Shown in pieces: positions 45,879 through 55,316 of a DNA stretch of 64,000 nt (position 1 is the first letter of the stretch; each line of letters begins with the position of its first letter). A program made the translations under genes and the position numbers. Below the pieces are notes generated by a model. The model saw nothing but the letters and a program-made list of their open reading frames with translations. It was not told the DNA's origin and did not search any database. The stretch lies in contig CANMQJ010000001.1 of assembly GCA_947500005.1 (NCBI GenBank), positions 124,001 to 188,000 of the forward strand. The letters are read 5' to 3'. The DNA comes from an uncultured Paracoccaceae bacterium. Lineage in GTDB: Bacteria; Pseudomonadota; Alphaproteobacteria; Rhodobacterales; Rhodobacteraceae.

Positions 45879-46736
45879 ATGCGAGCAGTCTTTGGATTGG
45901 TCCTGATTGTGGGGATCGCCCTGGCGGGCGGAGCCGTCATGATGGCCCGCAACTATATCGAGGCCTACCAGGCCGAGCTGGCGCGCGAACGCAGCGCCCG
46001 GGCACAGGTCGTGCCCACGGTCGAGGTCTTTGTCGCCACGCGGCCGCTGCGCTATGGCGAGCGGCTGACCCAGGAGGATGTCCGCGCCGTCCGCTGGCCC
46101 GAGGAAGCGGTGCCCGAAGGCGCCTTTACGGAGGAGGCGACCCTGTTCTCCGAGGACCCCGAAGACAGCAGGTTCATTCTCCGAGCGATGGAAAAGGACG
46201 AGGCGATAATGGCCGTCAAGGTCACCAAGCCTGGCGAGGATGCGGGTCTGACCTCGCAGCTCGAACGCGGCATGCGCGCCTTCGCGATCCGGGTCGATGT
46301 CGCGTCGGGCGTATCGGGCTTCCTGAGACCCGGTGACCGGGTCGACGTGTACTGGACCGGCAGCCTCGGCGAAGCGGTCGAGGGCGCGCGCGGAGAGGTG
46401 ACCCGGCTGATCGAGACGAGCATCCAGCTGGTCGCGGTCGACCAGATCGCTGGCGGCGACGTCACCGGCGCTACAATCGCGCGCACCGTCACGGTGTCGG
46501 CACGCCCGGAACAGGTGGCCGCCCTTGCCCAGGCCCAGAACACCGGCCGGCTTTCCCTGGCCCTCGTCGGCGCCGAGGACGACACGATCGCCGCAGCTGT
46601 CGAAGTGGATCAGCGCAAGCTCCTGGGGCTGGGTGAACTCAAGATCGCGCCGCAGGAGGTCGAGGAGAAGGTATGCACCATCCGTACCCGGCGCGGTGCC
46701 GAGGTGGTCGACATCCCGATCCCTTGCACCAACTGA
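45879..46736 (+). CDS. cpaB: Flp pilus assembly protein CpaB (RcpC-like)
   Basis: This periplasmic assembly protein of the Tad apparatus is thought to sit near the secretin. The 285-residue protein has an N-terminal membrane helix (VFGLVLIVGIALAGGAVMMA) and a SAF domain near residues 45-110 (VFVATRPLRYGERLTQEDVRAVRWPEEAVPEGAF). The RcpC-type domain follows (RAFAIRVDVASGVSGFLRPGDRVDVYWTG). It ends with a Cys pair (VCTIRTRRG and PIPCTN). A hairpin separates it from cpaC. The 175 bases before it hold no gene. Confidence 0.93.
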   Translation: MRAVFGLVLIVGIALAGGAVMMARNYIEAYQAELARERSARAQVVPTVEVFVATRPLRYGERLTQEDVRAVRWPEEAVPEGAFTEEATLFSEDPEDSRFILRAMEKDEAIMAVKVTKPGEDAGLTSQLERGMRAFAIRVDVASGVSGFLRPGDRVDVYWTGSLGEAVEGARGEVTRLIETSIQLVAVDQIAGGDVTGATIARTVTVSARPEQVAALAQAQNTGRLSLALVGAEDDTIAAAVEVDQRKLLGLGELKIAPQEVEEKVCTIRTRRGAEVVDIPIPCTN

Positions 46737-46758
46737 GGGGGCACCTTGGTCAAGAACG

Positions 46759-46786
46759 AAAAGGACCGCCGAGAGGTGGTCCTTTT
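46759..46786 (+). terminator. Hairpin terminator or attenuator between cpaB and cpaC
   Basis: A 12-base stem (AAAAGGACCGCC and GGTGGTCCTTTT, one G-T pair) with a GAGA loop runs into TTTTGCCTTGTTG. It lies 22 bases past the cpaB stop and 137 bases before cpaC, and could end or attenuate the pilin-cpaB transcript. Confidence 0.65.
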
Positions 46787-46923
46787 GCCTTGTTGCCATT
46801 TATCCACATCAAAACCCGCCGAGAAACCTTTGATTCTTGCAATAAATAAAGATCTCGCCCAGAGTGATCGGAATATCGGGCGAAAAGACCCAGTATAGAG
46901 GCGTGATCGGAGAGGCAGGTCAC

Positions 46924-48333
46924 ATGAAAATTCGCAGTGGCATCAGGCTTGCCCTTCTCGGGCTTGCACTCGCATGGAGCCCGGTCGGTGACGCCACCCT
47001 CCGGGCCGAAGTCCTGCGAGTGGTGAAGAAGGGAACCGCCGAGACGCTGGACGTGCCGATGAACCGCGCCGTGGTCGTCGAAAGCGACGTACCCTTCGCC
47101 GAACTCAGCATCGCCAATGCGGGGATCGCCGACATCTCCTCGCTGTCCGACCGGACCATCTATGTCCTCGGCAAATCGCCGGGCCTGACGACATTGACGC
47201 TGCTCGACGCAACCGGACGATTGATCACCAATGTGAACGTGCGCGTCACCGCGGACGTGACCGAGTTCAAGGAACGTCTGCGCCAGATCCTTCCTGGCGA
47301 ACGGATCGAGGTGCGGACGGCCAATGACGGTATCGTCCTGTCTGGCACGGTGACGAGCTCCCAGAAACTCCAGCGCGCGCTGGACCTGGCGGAACGCTAT
47401 GCGCCCGAGCGGGTCTCGAACCTGATGAGCGTGGGCGGCGTGCAGCAGGTCATGCTCAAGGTCCGGTTCGCCGAAATGCAGCGCTCGGTTTCGAAGTCGC
47501 TCAGCGCTTCGCTGGGTGTCAGCGGGGGGAACATTGTCGGCGGTCTGAACACGCTCAACAACAACCCCAACCTGACCGGAGCCATCACCGGGAACATTCC
47601 GATCGCCAACGAGAATGCCGGTGCGCTTCTGTTCGGTTTCAGCGCGGGATCAACCCAGGTCCGGCTGCTGCTCGAGGCGCTTGAGCGCAAGGGCGTCGTG
47701 CGCACCCTGGCAGAGCCCAACCTTTCGGCACTCTCGGGTCAAGAGGCGAGCTTCCTCGCAGGCGGCGAATACCCGATCCCGGTGGCCCAGCGGGACGGTA
47801 TATTCTCCGTCGAGTACAAGCCCTTTGGCGTGGAAATGAAATTCGTGCCCAGGGTTGTCGACGAGGACCTGATCAATCTGGAGATGATCGCGGCCGTCTC
47901 GGCGCTGGACCCGAACAACAGCGTCGTCATCAACGGGTTTGAAATCGCGGCTTTCCAGCGCCGCGAAACCTCGACCACGATCGAACTGCGCGACGGCGAG
48001 AGCTTTGCCATCGCCGGGCTGATCGAGGACGAGTTTCTCGACAACAACCAGCAGCTTCCCTGGCTGGGGGACGTGCCTGTTCTTGGCGCGCTCTTCCGCA
48101 GTTCCAGCTTTCAGCGCAGCCAGACCGAATTGGTGATCATCGTGACCGCGCATCTTGTCACCCCCACGCGGGGCGAGGCACTGGCACTGCCCACCGACCG
48201 GGTGACGCCGCCCAGCGAAAAGGACCTCTTCCTGTTCGGCAAGGTCGCGCGGACCGAGCGCCAGGGCAAGGGTGCAGCCTCCGAGGTCGCCCGACAGGAT
48301 TTCAGCGGCTCCTATGGCTACGTGATGGAATGA
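46924..48333 (+). CDS. cpaC: Outer-membrane secretin CpaC (RcpA-like)
   Basis: CpaC forms the outer-membrane channel for the Tad pilus. The 469-residue precursor has a signal peptide ending near LRA-EVLR, a pilus secretin N-domain (AVVVESDVPFAELSIANAGIADISSLSDRTIYVLGKSPG), and a BON-like segment (VRTANDGIVLSGTVTSSQKLQRALDLAE). The secretin domain runs to the C-terminus (EFLDNNQQLPWLGDVPVLGALFRSSSFQRSQTELVIIVTAHLV). I chose ATG 46924 with AGGCAGG upstream over an earlier in-frame start. Confidence 0.95.
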   Translation: MKIRSGIRLALLGLALAWSPVGDATLRAEVLRVVKKGTAETLDVPMNRAVVVESDVPFAELSIANAGIADISSLSDRTIYVLGKSPGLTTLTLLDATGRLITNVNVRVTADVTEFKERLRQILPGERIEVRTANDGIVLSGTVTSSQKLQRALDLAERYAPERVSNLMSVGGVQQVMLKVRFAEMQRSVSKSLSASLGVSGGNIVGGLNTLNNNPNLTGAITGNIPIANENAGALLFGFSAGSTQVRLLLEALERKGVVRTLAEPNLSALSGQEASFLAGGEYPIPVAQRDGIFSVEYKPFGVEMKFVPRVVDEDLINLEMIAAVSALDPNNSVVINGFEIAAFQRRETSTTIELRDGESFAIAGLIEDEFLDNNQQLPWLGDVPVLGALFRSSSFQRSQTELVIIVTAHLVTPTRGEALALPTDRVTPPSEKDLFLFGKVARTERQGKGAASEVARQDFSGSYGYVME

Positions 48334-48350
48334 GCGAGGGGATAGTACCC

Positions 48351-48977
48351 ATGCGGAACTGGATCATGATCGCCTGCGCGGGGCTTGCCCTGACCGGCTG
48401 CAACCGTCCCGCCGGGTTCGAGGTGGATAACGGCACCTTTGGCAACGCCACGCTCAACAATGTGCAGATGATGAACGGTGAACGCGGCTATACGCAGATC
48501 CTGGGCGAACGTTTTGCCGCCGAGGTGCCGAGCCAGATCAACTTCGCCTTCAACAGCGCGCAGCTCGACGCCACTGCGCAGCAGATCCTGACACAGCAGG
48601 CCAACTGGATCCGCCAGTTCCCCGAGGTGCGATTCCGCATCTACGGGCATACCGATCTGGTGGGTTCGCAAAGCTACAACCGCGCGCTCGGGCAGCGCCG
48701 GGCGCAGACGGTCGTTAACTTCTTCGCCGCGCGCGGCATTGACCGGTCGCGGCTCGAGGCACTGGTCTCCTATGGCGAAACGCAACCGCTTGTCCACACG
48801 TCCGAGCGGGAACGACGCAACCGCCGCACCGTGACCGAAGTATCTGGTTTCGCTGAAAATTATCGGTCCAGCCTTGACGGCAAATATGCCCAAGTGATCT
48901 ATCGCGAATACATCGAAAGCGCGGTTCCCTCCTCCGCGCTATCGCTCGACAGCGAAATGGCCGGCCTCGGACAATAA
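48351..48977 (+). CDS. OmpA-family lipoprotein at the CpaD position
   Basis: This exported lipoprotein has 208 residues. The lipobox is LALTGC near residue 17. The C-terminal OmpA/MotB peptidoglycan-binding domain has INFAFNSAQLDATAQQIL near residue 65, FRIYGHTDLVGSQSYNRALGQRRAQTVVNFF near 100, and the late Arg pair ERERRNRRT. In canonical Tad loci cpaD lies here; the OmpA domain may anchor the secretin to the cell wall in its place. ATG 48351 gives the proper lipoprotein start and follows GAGGGG; an ATG at 48330 overlapping cpaC is also possible. Confidence 0.9.
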   Translation: MRNWIMIACAGLALTGCNRPAGFEVDNGTFGNATLNNVQMMNGERGYTQILGERFAAEVPSQINFAFNSAQLDATAQQILTQQANWIRQFPEVRFRIYGHTDLVGSQSYNRALGQRRAQTVVNFFAARGIDRSRLEALVSYGETQPLVHTSERERRNRRTVTEVSGFAENYRSSLDGKYAQVIYREYIESAVPSSALSLDSEMAGLGQ

Positions 48978-49164
48978 GGCCCTTCGAACCGGTATCGTCG
49001 CCTGTTTCCCTACAATTGGTTTTTTTCGGCCCCAATATCGCCCCACTTACTGGCGACATTGGCTTCGATAGGTGACGTGCGGCCGCAGCAAAAGGCCGCG
49101 ACCTGGCGGAGATCGGCCGAGCCTCACCGCTCGATGCCGTCCCCCTGAAACGAGGATGAAGGCA

Positions 49165-50400
49165 ATGAGCAGCACGATGCCACAACCCGACGCGACCCCG
49201 ATCCTGGCCTGCACGGTCAGCCGGGATGTCCAGAACTTCGATCTGCTGATCGAGGACATGGAGACCGCCATGGGCGAAGCCTGGGGCGATCTCGGATTTG
49301 CCGAGGCGCTGGCCTTTTTCGGCCAGCCGGAGGCGGAAACGCTGGAATTCATCGCCCTGGCCATCGACGGCGAGGACGAGGACAACCTGGTCTTGATGGG
49401 CGAGATCATCACGCAGGCGAAATCCCGCGGTATCAAGGTCATTCTTATCGCCGAGGACGTGACGCCCGCCTCTCTGCACCAGCTTTTGCGAAAAGGCGCG
49501 GACGAGTTCGTCCCCTACCCCTTGCCCGAAGGGGAATTGCAGGAGGCCATAGAACGGCTACAGGAACCCGAGGCACCGCCGCAAGGCCACGCCCGACCGA
49601 CCGCACAGCTCAATGCCGGTAGCGCTCGTGAGGGCGCCCTTATCGTGGTGCATGGGCTTGCCGGGGGAACGGGATCGACAACGCTGGCCGTGAACCTTGC
49701 ATGGGAGTTGGCCGTACTTCAGGGCGATGCGCCAAGCGTCTGCGTTCTGGACTTCGATCTGCAATATGGCTCGGTCTCGACCTATCTGGACCTGCCGCGG
49801 CGGGAAGCGGTGTTCGAGATGCTTTCCGAGACGGAGTCGATGGATGAAGAGGTGTTCGGCCAGGCGCTGTTGAATTTCGAAGACAAGCTTCAGGTTCTGA
49901 CCGCTCCGGCCGACATGATCCCGCTGGACATGCTCACGCCCGAGGACATCACCCGCGTGATCGAGATTGCGCGCGCGCATTTCGACTATGTCATCGTCGA
50001 CATGCCCAAGACGCTGGTCCAATGGTCCGAAACCGTGCTGAACGCCGCGCATGTCTATTTCGCCATGATCGAACTCGATATGCGCTCGGCGCAGAACGCT
50101 CTCCGGATGAAACGGGCCCTGCAATCCGAGGACCTGCCTTTCAACAAGCTGCGCTTCGCGCTCAACAGGGCACCCAAGTTCACCGATCTCTCCGGCAAGA
50201 GCCGGGTCAAGCGGATGGGGGAATCACTTGGCATCTCGATCGACCTGCAACTGCCTGATGGCGGCAAGACGGTAACGCAAGGTGCCGATCACGGCCTTCC
50301 GCTCGCCTCTTCGGCGCCCAAGAATCCGCTGCGCCGCGAGATCGCCAAGCTTGCACTGTCGTTGCACGAACTCGGCCGCAGCGACGCCGAAGCCGCATGA
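49165..50400 (+). CDS. cpaE: CpaE/TadZ localisation ATPase-like protein
   Basis: TadZ/CpaE places the pilus machine, often at a pole. The 411-residue protein has an N-terminal receiver-like domain (residues 10-130) and a MinD/ParA-like domain. The Walker A region reads HGLAGGTGSTTL near residues 162-173 and lacks the usual lysines, as in the atypical ATPases of this family. LDFDLQYGSVSTYLDLP near residue 194 is the switch region. The start ATG 49165 has GAAGG six bases upstream. The 187 bases before it contain no gene. Confidence 0.93.
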   Translation: MSSTMPQPDATPILACTVSRDVQNFDLLIEDMETAMGEAWGDLGFAEALAFFGQPEAETLEFIALAIDGEDEDNLVLMGEIITQAKSRGIKVILIAEDVTPASLHQLLRKGADEFVPYPLPEGELQEAIERLQEPEAPPQGHARPTAQLNAGSAREGALIVVHGLAGGTGSTTLAVNLAWELAVLQGDAPSVCVLDFDLQYGSVSTYLDLPRREAVFEMLSETESMDEEVFGQALLNFEDKLQVLTAPADMIPLDMLTPEDITRVIEIARAHFDYVIVDMPKTLVQWSETVLNAAHVYFAMIELDMRSAQNALRMKRALQSEDLPFNKLRFALNRAPKFTDLSGKSRVKRMGESLGISIDLQLPDGGKTVTQGADHGLPLASSAPKNPLRREIAKLALSLHELGRSDAEAA

Positions 50401-50423
50401 ACCTGGCCCGAGGGGGGTAGAAC

Positions 50424-51857
50424 GTGTTTTCTAGATACAAGAAGCAAGGCAAGGCCGAACCGGTCCAGCCAGCAAAACTGGCACAGGCACCTGCCGGAGC
50501 GAGTCCCGCGCCGCAGCCCACCGTCATCCGCAGAGCAAACCCCCAACGGGCGGCCGAGGCCGCGCCGGGGGATCGGGACCGCAAGCGCAAGGAACGTCTG
50601 GGCGAGATCAAGATCGAACTGCATCGCGAGCTGCTCGACAACCTCAATCTTGCCGCGCTGGAACATGCCGAGGAAAAGGAACTGCGCGCCGAAATCAGCG
50701 CCATCGCCAGCGAAATCCTTGAACAGAAGGGGATCGTCCTCAACCGTGAGGACCGCGGCCAGCTCAATTCCGAACTCTATGACGAGGTGACGGGGCTTGG
50801 CCCGCTGGAACCGCTTCTCAAGGACGATTCGGTCAGCGACATCCTGATCAACGGTCCGCAGCAGATCTTCGTCGAACGCGGCGGCAAGCTGTCGCTCACC
50901 GACATCACCTTCAAGGACGAACGCCACCTTCTGCGCATCATCGACAAGATCGTGAGCGCCGTGGGCCGCCGGGTAGACGAATCGAACCCCTATGTCGACG
51001 CGCGCCTGTCCGACGGTTCGCGTTTCAACGCGATGGTCCCGCCGATCGCCGTGGACGGCTCTCTTGTCTCGATCCGGAAGTTCAAGAAGGACAAACTGGG
51101 CATTGACGACCTTGTACGGTTCGGCGCCTTCACCGAGGAGATGGCCGCTTACCTTCAGGCCGCGGTCGCCACGCGTCTCAACGTGATCGTCTCGGGCGGT
51201 ACGGGCTCGGGCAAGACGACGACGCTCAACGCATTGTCCTCCTTCATCGACAATTCGGAACGGATCCTGACCATCGAGGATACGGCCGAACTGCAACTCC
51301 AGCAGACCCATGTGGGCCGAATGGAAAGCCGGCCGCCCAACGTCGAGGGCAAGGGCGAGGTGTCGCCCCGCGACTGTCTCAAGAACGCGCTGCGGATGCG
51401 CCCCGACCGCATCATCGTCGGCGAGACGCGCGGTGAAGAAGTCATCGACATGCTTCAGGCCATGAATACCGGCCATGATGGGTCGATGACCACCATCCAC
51501 GCCAACTCGGCCCGCGACGGTGTGAGCCGCCTGGAGAACATGATCGCCATGGCCGGAATCGAGATGCCGATCAAGGCCGTCCGCAGCCAGATCTCCTCGG
51601 CCGTGAACCTGATCGTGCAGGCCAGCCGCCTCCAGGACGGTTCTCGCCGGATGACCTCGATCACCGAGATCACCGGGATGGAGGGCGACGTGATCTCGAT
51701 GCAGGAAATCTTTCGCTATCAGCGCGTCGGCCTGACACCCGACAACAAGATCATCGGGCATTTCACGGCGACCGGCGTGCGCAGCCATTATTCGGAACGT
51801 TTCCGCATGTGGGGCTACGACCTGCCAGCGTCGATCTACGAACCGACCAGGATGTAA
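50424..51857 (+). CDS. cpaF: Tad pilus motor ATPase CpaF/TadA
   Basis: This is the secretion ATPase that powers pilus assembly at the inner membrane, 477 residues. Landmarks are [32 protein letters not shown] near residue 125, Walker [16 protein letters not shown] near 257-271, the Asp box [10 protein letters not shown] near 286, and [16 protein letters not shown] near 325 (Walker B). The His box is [19 protein letters not shown] near 355. AGGGGGG precedes the start. It is followed by tadB after 12 bases. Confidence 0.97.
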   Translation: MFSRYKKQGKAEPVQPAKLAQAPAGASPAPQPTVIRRANPQRAAEAAPGDRDRKRKERLGEIKIELHRELLDNLNLAALEHAEEKELRAEISAIASEILEQKGIVLNREDRGQLNSELYDEVTGLGPLEPLLKDDSVSDILINGPQQIFVERGGKLSLTDITFKDERHLLRIIDKIVSAVGRRVDESNPYVDARLSDGSRFNAMVPPIAVDGSLVSIRKFKKDKLGIDDLVRFGAFTEEMAAYLQAAVATRLNVIVSGGTGSGKTTTLNALSSFIDNSERILTIEDTAELQLQQTHVGRMESRPPNVEGKGEVSPRDCLKNALRMRPDRIIVGETRGEEVIDMLQAMNTGHDGSMTTIHANSARDGVSRLENMIAMAGIEMPIKAVRSQISSAVNLIVQASRLQDGSRRMTSITEITGMEGDVISMQEIFRYQRVGLTPDNKIIGHFTATGVRSHYSERFRMWGYDLPASIYEPTRM

Positions 51858-51869
51858 GGAGGGCCGGAC

Positions 51870-52838
51870 ATGGAACTGAGCATCGAACCGGTCATCTATG
51901 GCCTGATCTTCGTCGGCGTGCTGGTGCTGGTCGAAGGGATTTATCTTGTGGCCTTCGGCAAGTCGATCAGCCTCAACAGCCGGGTGAACCGCCGGCTTGA
52001 GATGCTCGACAAGGGGGCCGCGCGCGAACAGGTGCTGGAACAGCTGCGCAAGGAAATGCAGCAGCACATGAAATCGCAGTCCATCCCGCTTTATTCGCTA
52101 TTGGCGGACAAGGCGCAAAAAGCCGCGATCGCGTTCTCGCCTCGCCAGCTTATCACGATCATGGCGGGCCTGTCTGGCGTTGCCTTCGTCGGGTTGAGCA
52201 TCGGCACGCAGACCGAGGTGCCGATCCGTGCCGCGATCTCGGTCGCCATCGGCGTCTCGGCGGTCTACCTGTGGGTCAATCAAAAGGCCAAGAAACGCAT
52301 GGCCATGCTCGAAGAGCAGCTGCCCGACGCCGTCGAACTTATGGTGCGAAGCCTGCGGGTCGGCCATCCCTTCGTCTCGGCGATCCAGATCGTCGCCAAG
52401 GAAAGCGAAGACCCCATAGCGACCGAGTTCGGCATCATCGCGGATGAGTCCGCCTATGGTCGCGACGTGGGCGAGGCGCTCAAGGAAATGGCCGAACGGC
52501 TCGATATGCAGGATTTGCGTTTCCTCTCGGTTGCGGTGACGATCCAGCAGCAATCGGGCGGCAACCTGGCAGAGGTCCTGGCTGGCCTTGCCAAGGTGAT
52601 CCGTGCCCGTTTCCGCCTGTTCCGGCGGGTCAAGGCGATCACGGCCGAGGCGCAATGGTCTGGCAAGTTCCTGTCCGCATTCCCGCTGGTCGCGCTGATC
52701 GTGATCCTGGTCAACGACCCGCATTATTATGACGGGGTCCTGGATCACGAGCTGTTCATTCCAGCCTGTTTCTTCGTGGGTATCCTGCTGACGGCCAACC
52801 TGTTCGTCATGCGCGCGCTCACCAACATCAAGGTCTAG
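51870..52838 (+). CDS. tadB: Tad pilus platform protein TadB
   Basis: This inner-membrane platform protein has 322 residues and a T2SSF domain. Two N-terminal helices, a cytoplasmic domain with EEQLPDAVELMVRSLRVGHPFVSAIQIVAKE near residue 145 and LDMQDLRFLSVAVTIQQQSGGNLAEVLAGL near 210, and two C-terminal helices are visible. It probably pairs with TadC to transmit force from CpaF. GGAGGG lies before the ATG. tadC follows after nine bases. Confidence 0.95.
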   Translation: MELSIEPVIYGLIFVGVLVLVEGIYLVAFGKSISLNSRVNRRLEMLDKGAAREQVLEQLRKEMQQHMKSQSIPLYSLLADKAQKAAIAFSPRQLITIMAGLSGVAFVGLSIGTQTEVPIRAAISVAIGVSAVYLWVNQKAKKRMAMLEEQLPDAVELMVRSLRVGHPFVSAIQIVAKESEDPIATEFGIIADESAYGRDVGEALKEMAERLDMQDLRFLSVAVTIQQQSGGNLAEVLAGLAKVIRARFRLFRRVKAITAEAQWSGKFLSAFPLVALIVILVNDPHYYDGVLDHELFIPACFFVGILLTANLFVMRALTNIKV

Positions 52839-52847
52839 GAGGCCGCG

Positions 52848-53828
52848 ATGGAATTCCTGATGCAGATCAACGATCTTCTGACCGATCAGCTGGGCGAGTT
52901 CGGACCGCTCATCGTGGTGGGCGTTTTGGGTCTTTTCATGATCCTGATCACCGTGGCGATGATGCTCAACCAGCCCGAGGATCCGCTCAAGAAGCTGAAG
53001 CGCGACCAGACTTCGCACGCGAAATCCAAGACAAAGAAGGAACAGTTGCGTCAGCGCAGCCGCAATGAACAGCTCGAGAAGTTCGCCACGTTCCTCGAGC
53101 CGCAAGATGCCGACGAGCTGTCGGCCATGCAGCTCAAACTGCGCCAGGCAGGGTATCAGTCAAAGGACGCTGTACGTTTCTTCCACTTCGCGCAGTTCGC
53201 ACTTGGCATCCTCGGTCTGCTGATTGGTCTGGTCTATGTCACGATCATCGAGGCAGACCAGGATTTCGATACGCAGCAGACGCTGATCCGCGTGCTCGGG
53301 CCCGGCGGCGTGGGCTACATGCTACCAAAGTACTGGATCACCCGGCGCGTCGACACCCGCAAGGAGAACATCACCCGCGGCTTTCCCGATGCACTCGACA
53401 TGATGCTGGTCTGCGTCGAAGCGGGTCAGTCTCTCGATCAGTCCATCGTGCGCGTCGGCAAGGAGTTGCGCGCCTCGTATCCCGATCTCGCCGACGAGTT
53501 CGAAGTGGTCGCCTACGAGATGAAGGCGGGCAAGGACAAGGACAAGGTTCTGCGCGACATGAGCACGCGCTGCGGCGTGACGGATGTGGCCTCCTTCGTG
53601 ACAGTGATGATCCAGTCGGCCGCTTTCGGTACCTCCATCGCCGAGGCGTTGAGAGTCTATGCCGGCGAGATGCGCGACAAGCGCGTGATGCGCGCCGAGG
53701 AAGCGGCAAACAAGTTGCCAACCAAGATGACACTTGCCACTATGATGCTGACGGTTCCGCCCCTTCTGGTCATCCTCGTAGGTCCCTCGGCCAAGGGCAT
53801 CATGGACCTCGGAAGCATGGGCCAATGA
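52848..53828 (+). CDS. tadC: Tad pilus platform protein TadC
   Basis: This second T2SSF-domain platform protein has 326 residues. It has an N-terminal helix (LIVVGVLGLFMILITVAMML), a basic linker, two central helices, and the T2SSF core: RGFPDALDMMLVCVEAGQSLDQSIVRVGKEL near residue 178 and VASFVTVMIQSAAFGTSIAEALRVYAGEMRDKRVMRAEE near 245. The C-terminal helix ends LLVILVGPSAKGIMD. GGAGG precedes the start. Confidence 0.95.
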   Translation: MEFLMQINDLLTDQLGEFGPLIVVGVLGLFMILITVAMMLNQPEDPLKKLKRDQTSHAKSKTKKEQLRQRSRNEQLEKFATFLEPQDADELSAMQLKLRQAGYQSKDAVRFFHFAQFALGILGLLIGLVYVTIIEADQDFDTQQTLIRVLGPGGVGYMLPKYWITRRVDTRKENITRGFPDALDMMLVCVEAGQSLDQSIVRVGKELRASYPDLADEFEVVAYEMKAGKDKDKVLRDMSTRCGVTDVASFVTVMIQSAAFGTSIAEALRVYAGEMRDKRVMRAEEAANKLPTKMTLATMMLTVPPLLVILVGPSAKGIMDLGSMGQ

Positions 53829-53832
53829 CGGA

Positions 53833-54423
53833 ATGATACGACCGGGCGCGCTTAGCCCCAACCTGTTTTGCAAAATTGCTTTGGCCACCGCCGTCTTGGC
53901 TGCGGTGGCCTCCTGCTCTTTGCAGGACGACATCGACCTCGCACAAGGCCCCTATCCACCCGGGATCGATCCCCGGGGCGAAGCGGTGGACGGGCTTGAG
54001 GTCGGCAACCGTCTGATGGCCGCGGGCGAGCATGAACTGGCGCTGGATGCGTTCACCCGTGCCGCGCTCGACAGCGGAATGACGCCCGAGATCCTTATCG
54101 GCATCGGAACCGCCAACCTCGGCCTTGGGCGACTGGGGCAGGCCGAAGAGCCCCTGCGCCGTGCCGTGACAGAGGCACCGGATCTGCCCCAGGCCTGGAA
54201 CAACCTGGGCGTCCTGCTGATGGAAAAGGGGGAATTGCCAGAAGCTGTTCAGGTCTTCCGAAAGGCCTATGCGCTCGACAATGGCGAAAGTGACTCAATC
54301 CGCGACAATCTTCGCTTAGCACTCGCAAAATCGGAAAATCCTGATAATAATGACGCAAAAGACCAAGACTTTAAATTGGTGCAGCGGGGACAGGGCGAGT
54401 TCGTGATCCGGAAAACCCCGTAA
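53833..54423 (+). CDS. TPR lipoprotein 1 (TadD-like)
   Basis: This 196-residue exported protein has a lipobox (LAAVASC) near residue 22, followed by two to three tetratricopeptide repeats (EHELALDAFTRAALDSGMTPEILIGIGTANLGLGRLGQAEEPLRRA and the next). TadD-type TPR lipoproteins help the secretin assemble. The C-terminal tail is polar and AT-richer. It starts four bases after the tadC stop and is co-transcribed with it. It is one of two TPR lipoproteins in this locus; which one is the true TadD is unclear. Confidence 0.85.
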   Translation: MIRPGALSPNLFCKIALATAVLAAVASCSLQDDIDLAQGPYPPGIDPRGEAVDGLEVGNRLMAAGEHELALDAFTRAALDSGMTPEILIGIGTANLGLGRLGQAEEPLRRAVTEAPDLPQAWNNLGVLLMEKGELPEAVQVFRKAYALDNGESDSIRDNLRLALAKSENPDNNDAKDQDFKLVQRGQGEFVIRKTP

Positions 54424-54463
54424 AACAAAGCACCGCGAAGGCAGAGCAGTAAAAGGACGCAAA

Positions 54464-55312
54464 ATGCGCCACTTCGTGATGATCCCCGCCATTCTGGCGG
54501 GCGGGCTGATCCTGTCGGGCTGTACGGAAACGGCCGACGAGACGGTCGAACGGGCGTTCCAGGATGTGAACGTCGTGGATGAAAGCAACCTCAACGATGT
54601 GATGCTGACGGTGGCCGACCCCAATGAGGCGGTCGACTATTTTCAGCGCGCGCTGAAATCCGACCCCGACCGGATTGACATGCATCGCGGCCTCGCCAAG
54701 TCGCTCACGCGGGCGCGGCGCAATACCGAAGCAGCCGCCGCCTGGGGGCGCCTGGTCAAGCTGGAGGGCGCCAACGACGACGATCGGGTCGATTACGCCG
54801 ATGCCCTGATCCGAAATGGCGAATGGGGCCCCGCCAAGGAAGTTCTGGACCGCGTTCCGCCCACGCACGAGACCTTCAAGCGGTATCGCCTCGAAGCGAT
54901 GATCGCCGACAGCAACCGGGACTGGAAGCGCGCCGACAGCTTCTATGAGACAGCCGTGGGCCTCACGACCCGGCCGTCCGGCGTGATGAACAACTGGGGC
55001 TATTCCAAGCTGAGCCGCGGGGATTACGCCGAGGCCGAGCGTCTTTTTGGTGAGGCCATCCGACAGGACCCTGCTCTCTTCACCGCCAAGAACAACCTTG
55101 CGCTGGCCCGCGGCGCGCAGCGGAACTACTCGCTGCCCGTAATCCCGATGGACCAGACGGAACGGGCACAGCTGCTGCAGACGCTGGGCTTGTCGGCGGT
55201 CAAGCAGGGCGATGTCGAGACCGGCAAGACCCTGCTGCGTGAGGCGATCGCGACCCATCCACAACATTTCGAGGAAGCCGTTCGCGCCCTCCGCGCGCTC
55301 GAGCAGGGCTGA
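54464..55312 (+). CDS. tadD: TPR lipoprotein 2 (TadD-like)
   Basis: This 282-residue lipoprotein has a signal peptide with lipobox LILSGC at residue 19, then at least four TPR units (VDYFQRALKSDPDRIDMHRGLAKSLTRARRNTEAAAAWGRLV and later YAEAERLFGEAIRQDPALFTAKNNLALARG). It matches the TadD role as pilotin-like support of the CpaC secretin. The preceding gene is also of this type, so the locus has a pair. The start has AAAGGACGC upstream. Confidence 0.85.
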   Translation: MRHFVMIPAILAGGLILSGCTETADETVERAFQDVNVVDESNLNDVMLTVADPNEAVDYFQRALKSDPDRIDMHRGLAKSLTRARRNTEAAAAWGRLVKLEGANDDDRVDYADALIRNGEWGPAKEVLDRVPPTHETFKRYRLEAMIADSNRDWKRADSFYETAVGLTTRPSGVMNNWGYSKLSRGDYAEAERLFGEAIRQDPALFTAKNNLALARGAQRNYSLPVIPMDQTERAQLLQTLGLSAVKQGDVETGKTLLREAIATHPQHFEEAVRALRALEQG

Positions 55313-55316
55313 GACG

